This document shows, one piece after another, positions 13,560 through 21,342 of a DNA stretch of 64,000 bases (positions are counted from its first letter, which is position 1; each line of letters opens with the position of its first letter). The notes below the pieces were generated by a model. It did no database searches and had not been told where the DNA came from. It saw only the letters and a list, made by a program, of their open reading frames with translations. Both the position numbers and the translations under genes were made by a program. The stretch is from NCBI GenBank assembly GCA_040776905.1, contig JAXGZQ010000002.1:372001-436000 (forward strand). Reading direction: 5' to 3'. The stretch comes from SLHU01 sp009929975. GTDB taxonomy: Bacteria > Bacillota > Clostridia > Saccharofermentanales > UBA5734.

Positions 13560-16448
13560 ATGACAGAACGGTGGCCGACCGGTCTGTCAACGTCAATGCT
13601 GGAAAACTGTTATCCGGGTCCGCAAGGCCAGCCCGATTGGGCCCGGCCGGAGATCCGACATATCCGTCGTCTGCCGCCGCATGCCCACCTGATTCCATTC
13701 CCGGACCGGGCGGGATGCCTTGAAGAGCAGGCCAGCCACCCGCGTGAGGCCTCACCGATGATTGTATCGCTGCGGGGTGACTGGGGCCGCCGCCGCTATC
13801 GCAGTGTCGCGGATCTGCCTGACAATATTCTTTCCTATCGTTCCGGATTTGAGCCGATTGAAATTCCCTGGCTGCCAGCCGGAGCGCCAGCGGCGGATCG
13901 TTCAGCCGGCTATCTCCTGGACTGGCCCACGATCAAGTCTGATCAGCCGGTGACTGTGCTGCATCGCCGCTGCCGGCTTCCCGTCACATGGGGCAGCCAG
14001 CGCAAACGGTTGACACTGCTCGGTGTCCTGCAGGCGTTTCATCTATACATCAACGGGCGGCTGGCCGGCTACAGCGAAGGCGGGCAGTGCGCGGAATTCG
14101 ATGTCACCCAGTTCATCCACGATGGCGAAAATGACGTGTTTCTGTTGATCTGGGAAACGGCCACCAGCTCCTATCTGCAGCGGGACAACGGGATGACCGC
14201 GGCCGCTGTCTTCCGGGATATCTATCTGGAGGCGGTGCCTCCGGTCACGCTCTATGATCTTCAGGTCGAGACGAAAATGGATGAAGATCCGCAAAGCTGG
14301 CAGCTGGCGCTCGACCTGCATCTGCTCTCCTACCGGATTTCACTTGACCGGCCCAGACTGCGTATCTCGCTCTATGATGGCGGAAACTGCCTGTATGATG
14401 TCCGCCAGTCAATTGACCTGAGGCCGATCGACCGGGAAAACAATGACTGGCCCAGTCCGGTCCAGGCCCAGGCCCGTTTCCAGCTCGAAACAGTGATCCA
14501 CGGCCTGGATGCCTGGTCTGATGAGCATCCGGTCGTCTATGATCTGGTGATTGGTGTGGAAGACGCTCAGGGCCGCGATCTGGTCTGTTACCGCCAGATG
14601 ATCGGTTTCCGGCAACTGAAGAAGACCCGGGATGGCTGGCAGCTCAATGGCAGGCCGTTTCAGCTGATGGCAGCGGTCTGGCATGAGGCGAAGATATGGG
14701 AGACCGTGCCGGATATCGCGGCCATGGTCCGTCATATCCGGCAGCTGAAGCGTTATCAATTGAACGCGCTGCTGATTCGGGAGCTGCCGCCGGATCCAAT
14801 TTTCCTTGAACTTTGTGATGTGTATGGGGTTTATGTCATCGCGGACATTCCTGTGGATCCGGATCCGCGGATCATGGCTCAGATCAGCCGGGATATCCAG
14901 TTTCATGACTATGCCCTGGATGTCTGCCGTCGCCAGATCGCCCGGGACCGCCTGCACGCCTGCCTGCTTGCCTGGCATGTGCCGATGCTGGCACACCACC
15001 GGATGCTTCCGGACCATCTGACCGAGGCGATCCGGTCTCTGGACCCAATACGTGTCTGGCAGGACTTTGATTTTTCTGATCCGGAAGCGCCGGTTCTGCA
15101 CTGGCGCGGCCAGATGCCGCCGGCCGATGAGTTGATCCCATCTTGGCTGCGGCAGCCGCGGACCGTGACTGATTTCGCGATCGCGCTGGGCCACTGGCTG
15201 CCGCCGCAGTCAGCCGGTGAGAATGAATGGCCTTTGCTTATCGCCGGCGACCATCCAGGAGCGCTGCTCAAAGCCCTGCGTCATGTGCTCCGTCCCGTCA
15301 GCATTGAGGCGGTCAACGCGGCCAATGGCGCATTCATCCTGCACAACCATCAATACAGCCAGACCTCTGAGACATGTAAAATCAGCTGGGTTCTGCTGCG
15401 CGATGGACGGTTTGAACTGGCCGGCGAGTTGGACCTGCAGCGGGTTGAACCCGGCGGCGAGCAGTTTTTTGAACTCTGGTATGGTGAAGACGGCCTTTCA
15501 CAGAAAGCGGCCTATCGAGTCCGCTTTGAGATCCGACGGGCTGAGCAGACCTTATGGTGCGGCTATGGCGAGGCAATCACACAGGAGGAATTTCTGATCA
15601 GCCAGCCTGACCGTGAACCTGACGCGCCGCGGCGGAAATCTTATCTGCGGCTCGATCAGGACCGGCATCAGCTGATTGTGTCCGGTTCACGTTTCTGGTT
15701 TGTCTTCAATACCATTCGCGGCTGTCTGGAAAGCTGGCGGATCGGTGAATCGGAACTGATCGAACAAAGCGGACTGACTACCGGATTGCGGCCACGTCTC
15801 ATCACTCAGCCGGATCACCTTTCTCTGCCGTGGCTGCCGCTCTGGCAGGAACACGGGCTGCTCAATCCGGTGGCACAGATTATCGCGGTACAGCATCAGG
15901 CGGATGCCCAGCAGGCTGTGGTGACGGTTCGTGAACATGTCGGACCGGCAGGCGGCCTGCCGTATTTTGATTTATACACCCGTTATGAAATTGACGCCGC
16001 CGGATCGCTGCGGGTTTATCTCAGCCTGAGCCTGCTCGAAAGCGGAAATGACTGGACATGGCCAATCCCGGGGATCGGTCTCGACTATCCTGTCAGTGCT
16101 GCCTGCACGCAGCTGAGCTGGCAGGGACGTGGTCCTGAACCGGGTCTGGCCGGGTTGCGGCAGGACGCGGTCTATGGCCAGTATCAGTCGGAGATCGACC
16201 GGATGGACCAGACAGAGGGTCTGGTTTATGGTGAATGCCACCGGCTCAGCTGTGACATGGAACAGGGACTGGGCCTATCGATCAATTCGGATCTGCCGTT
16301 CTACTGGCGGCTCGATTCGCAGCCCGGATCCACCCGTTCCACCGGCCGTCGATTCACACGGATCTGCTGCCTTCCGGCTGAATACAGGGTCGTCAATCCG
16401 CCGCTGAAGGCCCTGTTTGAGCTAAAACCGGTCACGGGCGGATGGTAA
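13560..16448 (+). CDS. LacZ-like glycoside hydrolase family 2 protein, probably inactive
   Basis: A 962-residue protein with the full LacZ-type order. It has a sugar-binding beta domain (about 40-220, starting with RLPPHAHLIPFPD, the LacZ N-terminal signature), an Ig-like domain (about 225-345), a TIM-barrel region (about 350-590) and a small-chain-like C-terminal domain (about 680-960, WQGRGPEPG matching WYGRGP). The catalytic landmarks are gone. The acid/base site WSLGNESG aligns with LAWHVPMLAHH, and the nucleophile site CEYAHAMGN aligns with TDFAIALGH. NRHEHHP reads VWHEAKIWE, and the metal-site DEANIETHG reads ADIPVDPDPR. The frame is open throughout, so this looks like a maintained non-enzyme rather than a decayed gene. 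GGAGG touches the ATG directly, an unusually tight spacing; the next in-frame ATG is at 13596. The gene is monocistronic between two tRNA genes. Confidence 0.8.
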   Translation: MTERWPTGLSTSMLENCYPGPQGQPDWARPEIRHIRRLPPHAHLIPFPDRAGCLEEQASHPREASPMIVSLRGDWGRRRYRSVADLPDNILSYRSGFEPIEIPWLPAGAPAADRSAGYLLDWPTIKSDQPVTVLHRRCRLPVTWGSQRKRLTLLGVLQAFHLYINGRLAGYSEGGQCAEFDVTQFIHDGENDVFLLIWETATSSYLQRDNGMTAAAVFRDIYLEAVPPVTLYDLQVETKMDEDPQSWQLALDLHLLSYRISLDRPRLRISLYDGGNCLYDVRQSIDLRPIDRENNDWPSPVQAQARFQLETVIHGLDAWSDEHPVVYDLVIGVEDAQGRDLVCYRQMIGFRQLKKTRDGWQLNGRPFQLMAAVWHEAKIWETVPDIAAMVRHIRQLKRYQLNALLIRELPPDPIFLELCDVYGVYVIADIPVDPDPRIMAQISRDIQFHDYALDVCRRQIARDRLHACLLAWHVPMLAHHRMLPDHLTEAIRSLDPIRVWQDFDFSDPEAPVLHWRGQMPPADELIPSWLRQPRTVTDFAIALGHWLPPQSAGENEWPLLIAGDHPGALLKALRHVLRPVSIEAVNAANGAFILHNHQYSQTSETCKISWVLLRDGRFELAGELDLQRVEPGGEQFFELWYGEDGLSQKAAYRVRFEIRRAEQTLWCGYGEAITQEEFLISQPDREPDAPRRKSYLRLDQDRHQLIVSGSRFWFVFNTIRGCLESWRIGESELIEQSGLTTGLRPRLITQPDHLSLPWLPLWQEHGLLNPVAQIIAVQHQADAQQAVVTVREHVGPAGGLPYFDLYTRYEIDAAGSLRVYLSLSLLESGNDWTWPIPGIGLDYPVSAACTQLSWQGRGPEPGLAGLRQDAVYGQYQSEIDRMDQTEGLVYGECHRLSCDMEQGLGLSINSDLPFYWRLDSQPGSTRSTGRRFTRICCLPAEYRVVNPPLKALFELKPVTGGW

Positions 16449-16452
16449 AGAA

Positions 16453-16482
16453 AAATCCTGAAGCCGCGAGACTTCAGGATTT
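16453..16482. terminator. Bidirectional terminator between the LacZ-like gene and tRNA-Trp
   Basis: AAATCCTGAAG pairs with CTTCAGGATTT (11 bp). On the minus strand it is followed by ATTTTTCTTT, a good T run for ending tRNA-Trp transcripts; on the plus strand the T run is short. Confidence 0.75.
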
Positions 16483-16483
16483 C

Positions 16484-16558
16484 TGGCAGGGGAGACGCGA
16501 TTCGAACACGCAACCGACGGTTTTGGAGACCGTTGCTCTACCGTTGAGCCACTCCCCT
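16484..16558 (-). tRNA. tRNA-Trp (anticodon CCA)
   Basis: On the minus strand the acceptor AGGGGAG pairs with CTCCCCT, the discriminator is G and CCA is encoded. The anticodon stem ACGGT/ACCGT encloses the loop CTCCAAA, giving anticodon CCA. The T arm contains GTTCGAATC. Confidence 0.95.
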
Positions 16559-16571
16559 AGGCGCGAGATTC

Positions 16572-16600
16572 ATGATATCATCTGATATTATGAATGTCAA
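16572..16600 (-). promoter_or_regulatory. tRNA-Trp promoter
   Basis: On the minus strand TTGACA (16600-16595), 17 bases, then TATCAT (16577-16572), about 14 bases before the tRNA. Confidence 0.75.
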
Positions 16601-16650
16601 CAACCACACAGACGCTTCATGATCGGCTGAAAGTACTGTCATACGGCTGT

Positions 16651-16679
16651 TTGCATGTCATTCGGCCACATGCTATTAT
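16651..16679 (+). promoter_or_regulatory. proC operon promoter
   Basis: TTGCAT (16651-16656), 17 bases, then TATTAT (16674-16679). The predicted start is near 16686. It diverges from the tRNA-Trp promoter and heads the run proC to murJ. Confidence 0.65.
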
Positions 16680-16737
16680 TTTCATGGACTGTCAGCTTTG
16701 TCGCTGGCCGTCTGGAAAAACAACCGGTGGAGGAAAT

Positions 16738-17547
16738 ATGAAACTAGCTGTCATAGGCATCGGAAAAATGGGCCAGGCTCTGTTGAGGCGCTGGCTTGCT
16801 GCCAACTGGATTACCGCAGAACAGATTACGGTTTATGACGCGGATCCGGCTGTGATGACCGCCTTCGCCGCTGAATACACGGTGCAGACCGCTGCGTCAC
16901 CGGCGGCCGCCGCCAGACAGGCTGACTGGGTGCTGCTGGCTGTCAAGCCCCAGGTCGCTCCGTCTGTGTTGAAGACACTAGCCGCTGACTGGCAGCCTGG
17001 TCAGGTTCTCGTTTCAATCGCGGCCGGCCTGACACTGGCGGATCTGCGCGGCTGGAGCGGCCGACAACCGGCGATTGTCCGGGTCATGCCGAATCTGCCG
17101 GCGGTCATCGGGCAGGGTGTCAGCGCGATCTGTTATGATCAGGCAACCGCCGAGATCATGGCCACCGCACAGTCCATGTTTGCCGTCTGTGGTCTGGCGG
17201 CTGATGTTCCGGAAGCACTTTTTGACGCGGTGACCGGCCTTTCCGGCAGCGGACCGGCGTATGTCCTGATGATGATTGAAGCACTGGCTGACGGTGCGGT
17301 CGCACAAGGCCTCAGCCGGCAGCAGGCTCTGCAGATGGCGGCACGGACGGTTGAGGGAGCGGCGGCCCTGGTGCTGGAGAGTCAAGAGCATCCGGCGGTG
17401 CTCCGGGATCAGATTACGTCGCCGGGCGGAACCACCGCGGCAGCCCTGCGCGTTCTGGAACATGGCGGATTACGTGCCGCGGTGATTGACGCGGTGGGTG
17501 CGGCGGCTGAACGCTCCCGACAACTGAGAACGGATAAGCCGTCATGA
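16738..17547 (+). CDS. proC: Pyrroline-5-carboxylate reductase
   Basis: A 269-residue enzyme for the last step of proline synthesis, reducing pyrroline-5-carboxylate with NAD(P)H. The N-terminal Rossmann motif is VIGIGKMGQALLR (residues 5-17). AVKPQ and VRVMPNLPAVIGQG follow. The C-terminal signature reads SPGGTTAAAL, close to the family's SPGGTTA. The ATG at 16738 is chosen because GTGGAGG lies 6 bases upstream, matching family length; an upstream in-frame start would overlap the tRNA-Trp promoter. The stop overlaps rnhA as ATGA. Confidence 0.95.
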   Translation: MKLAVIGIGKMGQALLRRWLAANWITAEQITVYDADPAVMTAFAAEYTVQTAASPAAAARQADWVLLAVKPQVAPSVLKTLAADWQPGQVLVSIAAGLTLADLRGWSGRQPAIVRVMPNLPAVIGQGVSAICYDQATAEIMATAQSMFAVCGLAADVPEALFDAVTGLSGSGPAYVLMMIEALADGAVAQGLSRQQALQMAARTVEGAAALVLESQEHPAVLRDQITSPGGTTAAALRVLEHGGLRAAVIDAVGAAAERSRQLRTDKPS

Positions 17548-18026
17548 GTCAAACGGTACAGATCTATACTGACGGTGCCTGTTCCGGCAATCCCGGTCCG
17601 GGCGGCTGGGCAGCGATCCTGCAGGCAAATGGCCATGAAAAAGTCATCAGCGGCAACGAGGTCCAGACCACCAACAACCGGATGGAGCTCACCGCCGCGC
17701 TGGAAGCCCTGCGCCAGTTGAAACGGGCCTGCCGGATCGAATTGTTCAGTGACAGCGCTTATCTGGTGTCTGCCTTCACTCAGGGCTGGCTGGACAACTG
17801 GCAGCGGCGCGGCTGGAAAAATGCCGCCGGCGATCCGGTCAGCAACCAGGATCTGTGGCGGCAGCTGCTTGAACTGGCCGCACCGCATCAGATCCGCTGG
17901 GTCAAGGTCAAGGGGCATGCGGATCATGAACTGAACAATCGCTGCGACCAGCTGGCCGTTGACGAAATCAAGAAATTACGCGAACGCGAAGCGGACACTG
18001 TGCCGGGCCCGCCGGAAACACAATGA
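17544..18026 (+). CDS. rnhA: Ribonuclease HI
   Basis: A 160-residue RNase H that cleaves the RNA strand of RNA-DNA hybrids. The four catalytic acids are visible: D in YTDGACSGNPGPGG, E in NNRMEL, D in FSDSAYL and D in NNRCDQLA. The basic handle region (NWQRRGWK) is present, as in E. coli RNase HI. It overlaps proC by 4 bases and the NUDIX gene by 4 bases (ATGA), implying coupled translation. Confidence 0.95.
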   Translation: MSQTVQIYTDGACSGNPGPGGWAAILQANGHEKVISGNEVQTTNNRMELTAALEALRQLKRACRIELFSDSAYLVSAFTQGWLDNWQRRGWKNAAGDPVSNQDLWRQLLELAAPHQIRWVKVKGHADHELNNRCDQLAVDEIKKLREREADTVPGPPETQ

Positions 18027-18604
18027 ACGGCAGCGAAAGGAAGGCTCCCTTGTTTGAAACGACAATTGATCAGGATACCATATTTAATGGACGGGTTTTC
18101 TCAGTCGAAGTCCGTCAGGTCCGGCTGAGCGACGGCCAGCAGGGCCGTCGGGAAATCGTCCGGCACCATGGCGGTGCCTGTACGGTCGCGCTGGATCAGA
18201 ACGGAATGGTCGCCATGGTACGGCAGTTTCGCAGCCCGTTTGAGGAACTGATGCTGGAAATTCCAGCCGGCAAACTTGAACCGGGGGAGGATCCGGCGGT
18301 CTGCGCCGAACGCGAACTGAAAGAAGAGACCGGTCTGACCGCGGATTGTCTGGAACCGCTGGCGGTGATGTATCCATCCCCGGGCTATTGCAGTGAGATT
18401 CTGCATATTTATCTGGCGACAGGCCTGCACCAGGGAGAGGCAGAACTTGATCCGGGTGAACTGCTCCACTGCGAACGTTATCGGCTGGCCGATCTTCTGG
18501 CGATGATCGACCGCGGTGATATCCGTGATGGCAAAACGGTGACAGCACTGCTGACGCTGGATCGGCGGCTGCGGCAGACGCGGCCGGAAAACGGAGGCGT
18601 CTGA
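18023..18604 (+). CDS. NUDIX hydrolase, ADP-ribose pyrophosphatase type
   Basis: A 193-residue NUDIX enzyme. The box G83-x5-E89-x7-R97-E98-L-x-E101-E102-x-G104 is complete. The residues before it, VRQFRSPFEELMLEIPAGKLEPGE, are those of the NudF/ADP-ribose pyrophosphatase group, which cleaves ADP-ribose to AMP and ribose 5-phosphate. It overlaps rnhA upstream (ATGA) and shares one base with ftsK downstream (TGATG). Substrate assignment is by family only. Confidence 0.88.
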   Translation: MNGSERKAPLFETTIDQDTIFNGRVFSVEVRQVRLSDGQQGRREIVRHHGGACTVALDQNGMVAMVRQFRSPFEELMLEIPAGKLEPGEDPAVCAERELKEETGLTADCLEPLAVMYPSPGYCSEILHIYLATGLHQGEAELDPGELLHCERYRLADLLAMIDRGDIRDGKTVTALLTLDRRLRQTRPENGGV

Positions 18605-21342
18605 TGGCAGCCCGTATCGATAAAAAACGTGAAATCAACGGAGTCTTGTACCTGGCCGCGGCGCTGCTGCTGGCTTTCGCCTATTACTGGCCTGAGGCCC
18701 GGATGGGCTGGCTGGGCCGTTTTTTTCTCGATGGCGGCCGCGGTTTGCTCGGTGTCTGCGCACTGGCACTGCCGGTGGTTTTTCTCTATATGGCCATCGA
18801 TTATCTGCTGGAAAAGCGCATGCGCGTGACCCGTCTTCGTTTTACCTATGTATTTATCCTGCTCATCGCGACGGCGGCACTGCTGCAGACCGTCACGATC
18901 AGTCTGGCGGATATCCGCCAGCTCAGTTTCACGGATGAGAAAGGTCCGCTGGCGTTTGCCGGACTGCGCCGGTTATGGCAGACCGGGGTCGATCCATCGA
19001 TTCTCAATTCGCCGCAGCGGCTGCTGCCGGGCGGCTTGCTTGGTGGTCTGCTGGCCCTCGCGATAGAGTCCATCGCCGGATCAACCGGATCCATCATCAT
19101 TCTGGCCGCGCTGATCCTGTCCATGCTGGTTCTGCTGCTGAATGTCTCGCTGACCCGGGCGGTCGGGCAGACGGCCCAGGTGATCCGCCAGACCCAGCGC
19201 AAGGTCAACCAGGCCGTACAGAGCAGTGTGACCAGCCTGCGGCAGCAGCGGCGTGATGAAAAAACGGACCGCGGCAGTTATGACCTGAAGCTGGAAGCAG
19301 ATGCCGGAGAGGGGAAAGCAGATAAGGCTCAGTCTGCTGGTCAACATGGATCTGATCGTGAAAGCTGGGTCTCGCAGCTGCGTCGCCTCTGGTCGCCGCA
19401 GGGACGCGGTGAAGAAGAAGCGGCCGGACAGCTTCCCCAGGCCGATCTTTCCATCCCCGGGTTTCTGACTGATCAGGAACCGGCGGCGGAACTTTCCGCC
19501 AGCGAACGGAATGAACCGCAGAATGACTCGCAGGACCGTCTGACGCAGGCATCACCCTATGATCTGCGTGTCAGGAAAGCGGAATGGATCACCGCACCTT
19601 CCGGTGATGAAGAGACCCCGGTCATTCCGGTGATCGGCGGTACGGAGATGGCCGGCCATGACGCGGATCGCCTGACGGAGCCCCTTGATCAGGCGGAGCA
19701 TAAGCCGGATGATTCTGAGATGGCCGGTCACCCTGAGGAAGCGCCTCATATTGAAGCGGCCGAACAACTGACTGAAGAATCAGACCGGCATGCCTGGAAT
19801 GACCGCAGTCATGATCCCGGCGCGGCGAAAGCCGTCAAACCGGCAGCCGGCAGCCGCCAGCTGAATATCTGGCAGCCGCCGCCCCTCGATCTTCTGACCC
19901 GGGAAGCACCCCAGAAGACCGTGAATAACCAGATGGAGATCAACCGTCTCGGACGCAAGCTTGAACAGACCCTGAACAGCTTCGGAATCGAAGCCAAGGT
20001 CGTCCGCCACAGTACAGGTCCGACGATTACGCGATTCGAGCTGACACCGGGACCCGGTGTCAAGGTCAGCCGGATTGTCAGCCTTTCTGATGACATCGCG
20101 CTGAATCTGGCGGCGATCGGTGTGCGGATTGAAGCACCGATTCCCGGCAAGGCCGCGATCGGCATTGAGATCCCCAATAAGGAAACAACACCGGTGCTTC
20201 TGCGCAACCTGCTGCAGTCAGAGGAATACCAGCAGAGCCGGCACGAACCGCTGACCGTAGCGCTCGGGCGCGACATACAGGGACGTCCGCTGATGTGCGA
20301 CCTGACCCGTATGCCCCATCTTCTGATCGCCGGTGCCACCGGTTCAGGTAAATCGGTCTGTATCAACTCAATTCTGATGAGCATCCTGTTCAAAGCCCGG
20401 CCGGACGAAGTGAAAATGGTCATGATCGATCCCAAGGTGGTAGAACTCAATGTCTATAACGGGATTCCGCATCTGATCACCCCGGTGGTGACCGATCCGA
20501 AGAAAGCGGCCAATGCCCTGATCTGGGCGGTGAATGAGATGACCAGGCGCTATGGGCTGTTCGCTGATAAATCAGTCCGCGACATCAAGGCCTACCAGGC
20601 TGCCGCTGAGCGGGATCAGGATGACTCCTATGAAAAACTGCCGCTGATGCTTCTGGTCATCGATGAATTGTCCGACCTGATGGCCACAACCCCGACTGAG
20701 GTCGAGGACGCGATCGCCCGTCTGACGGCGATGGCGCGTGCCGCCGGCATTCACCTGATCATCGCGACACAGCGTCCGTCTGTTGATGTCATTACCGGCG
20801 TCATCAAAGCGAATATTCCGTCCCGTATCGCGTTTTCGGTCGCGTCCCAGGTTGACTCGCGCACGATCCTCGATACCGGCGGCGCGGAGAAACTGCTGGG
20901 GAAAGGCGATATGCTGTATTATCCGCAGAGCGCGGCGAAACCGGTACGCGGTCAGGGTGCCTTCATATCAGACCCGGAAGTTGAGCGTGTCTTGAATTAC
21001 ATTAAAGGCCAGCATCAAGCCGATTATGATGAATCCGTCACCGATGTGATCATGACGGCCTCCGTCGGCAACGGCCGGCAGCAGGGGGGCAGTGATGACG
21101 ACGAACTGCTGCCGCAGGCCCTGGAAACGGTGGTAGAGACTGGCTACGCATCCGTATCGCTGCTGCAGCGGCGGATGAATGTTGGATATCCACGGGCGGC
21201 ACGCCTGATCGACAGTCTGCATGACCGCGGCTTCGTCGGCCCGTTTGAAGGAAGCAAACCGCGCAAGGTCCTGATTACCCGGGCGCAGTTGATGGAATTG
21301 CAGGCCAAGGGTGATATGGGAGATGCACATGAATCGTCTTGA
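18604..21342 (+). CDS. ftsK: DNA translocase FtsK/SpoIIIE
   Basis: A 912-residue membrane-anchored ATPase that pumps DNA through the closing septum and helps resolve chromosomes. The N-terminal part has about four membrane segments (about 12-28, 37-62, 78-100, 140-190). An acidic, low-complexity linker follows (about 225-420). The motor domain has Walker A GATGSGKS near residue 580 and Walker B LLVIDELSDL near 685. The winged-helix gamma domain is at about 845-905 and recognises orientation sequences in relatives. The ATG overlaps the NUDIX stop; GGAGG lies upstream. No sporulation gene is near, so FtsK and SpoIIIE roles cannot be separated. Confidence 0.95.
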   Translation: MAARIDKKREINGVLYLAAALLLAFAYYWPEARMGWLGRFFLDGGRGLLGVCALALPVVFLYMAIDYLLEKRMRVTRLRFTYVFILLIATAALLQTVTISLADIRQLSFTDEKGPLAFAGLRRLWQTGVDPSILNSPQRLLPGGLLGGLLALAIESIAGSTGSIIILAALILSMLVLLLNVSLTRAVGQTAQVIRQTQRKVNQAVQSSVTSLRQQRRDEKTDRGSYDLKLEADAGEGKADKAQSAGQHGSDRESWVSQLRRLWSPQGRGEEEAAGQLPQADLSIPGFLTDQEPAAELSASERNEPQNDSQDRLTQASPYDLRVRKAEWITAPSGDEETPVIPVIGGTEMAGHDADRLTEPLDQAEHKPDDSEMAGHPEEAPHIEAAEQLTEESDRHAWNDRSHDPGAAKAVKPAAGSRQLNIWQPPPLDLLTREAPQKTVNNQMEINRLGRKLEQTLNSFGIEAKVVRHSTGPTITRFELTPGPGVKVSRIVSLSDDIALNLAAIGVRIEAPIPGKAAIGIEIPNKETTPVLLRNLLQSEEYQQSRHEPLTVALGRDIQGRPLMCDLTRMPHLLIAGATGSGKSVCINSILMSILFKARPDEVKMVMIDPKVVELNVYNGIPHLITPVVTDPKKAANALIWAVNEMTRRYGLFADKSVRDIKAYQAAAERDQDDSYEKLPLMLLVIDELSDLMATTPTEVEDAIARLTAMARAAGIHLIIATQRPSVDVITGVIKANIPSRIAFSVASQVDSRTILDTGGAEKLLGKGDMLYYPQSAAKPVRGQGAFISDPEVERVLNYIKGQHQADYDESVTDVIMTASVGNGRQQGGSDDDELLPQALETVVETGYASVSLLQRRMNVGYPRAARLIDSLHDRGFVGPFEGSKPRKVLITRAQLMELQAKGDMGDAHESS

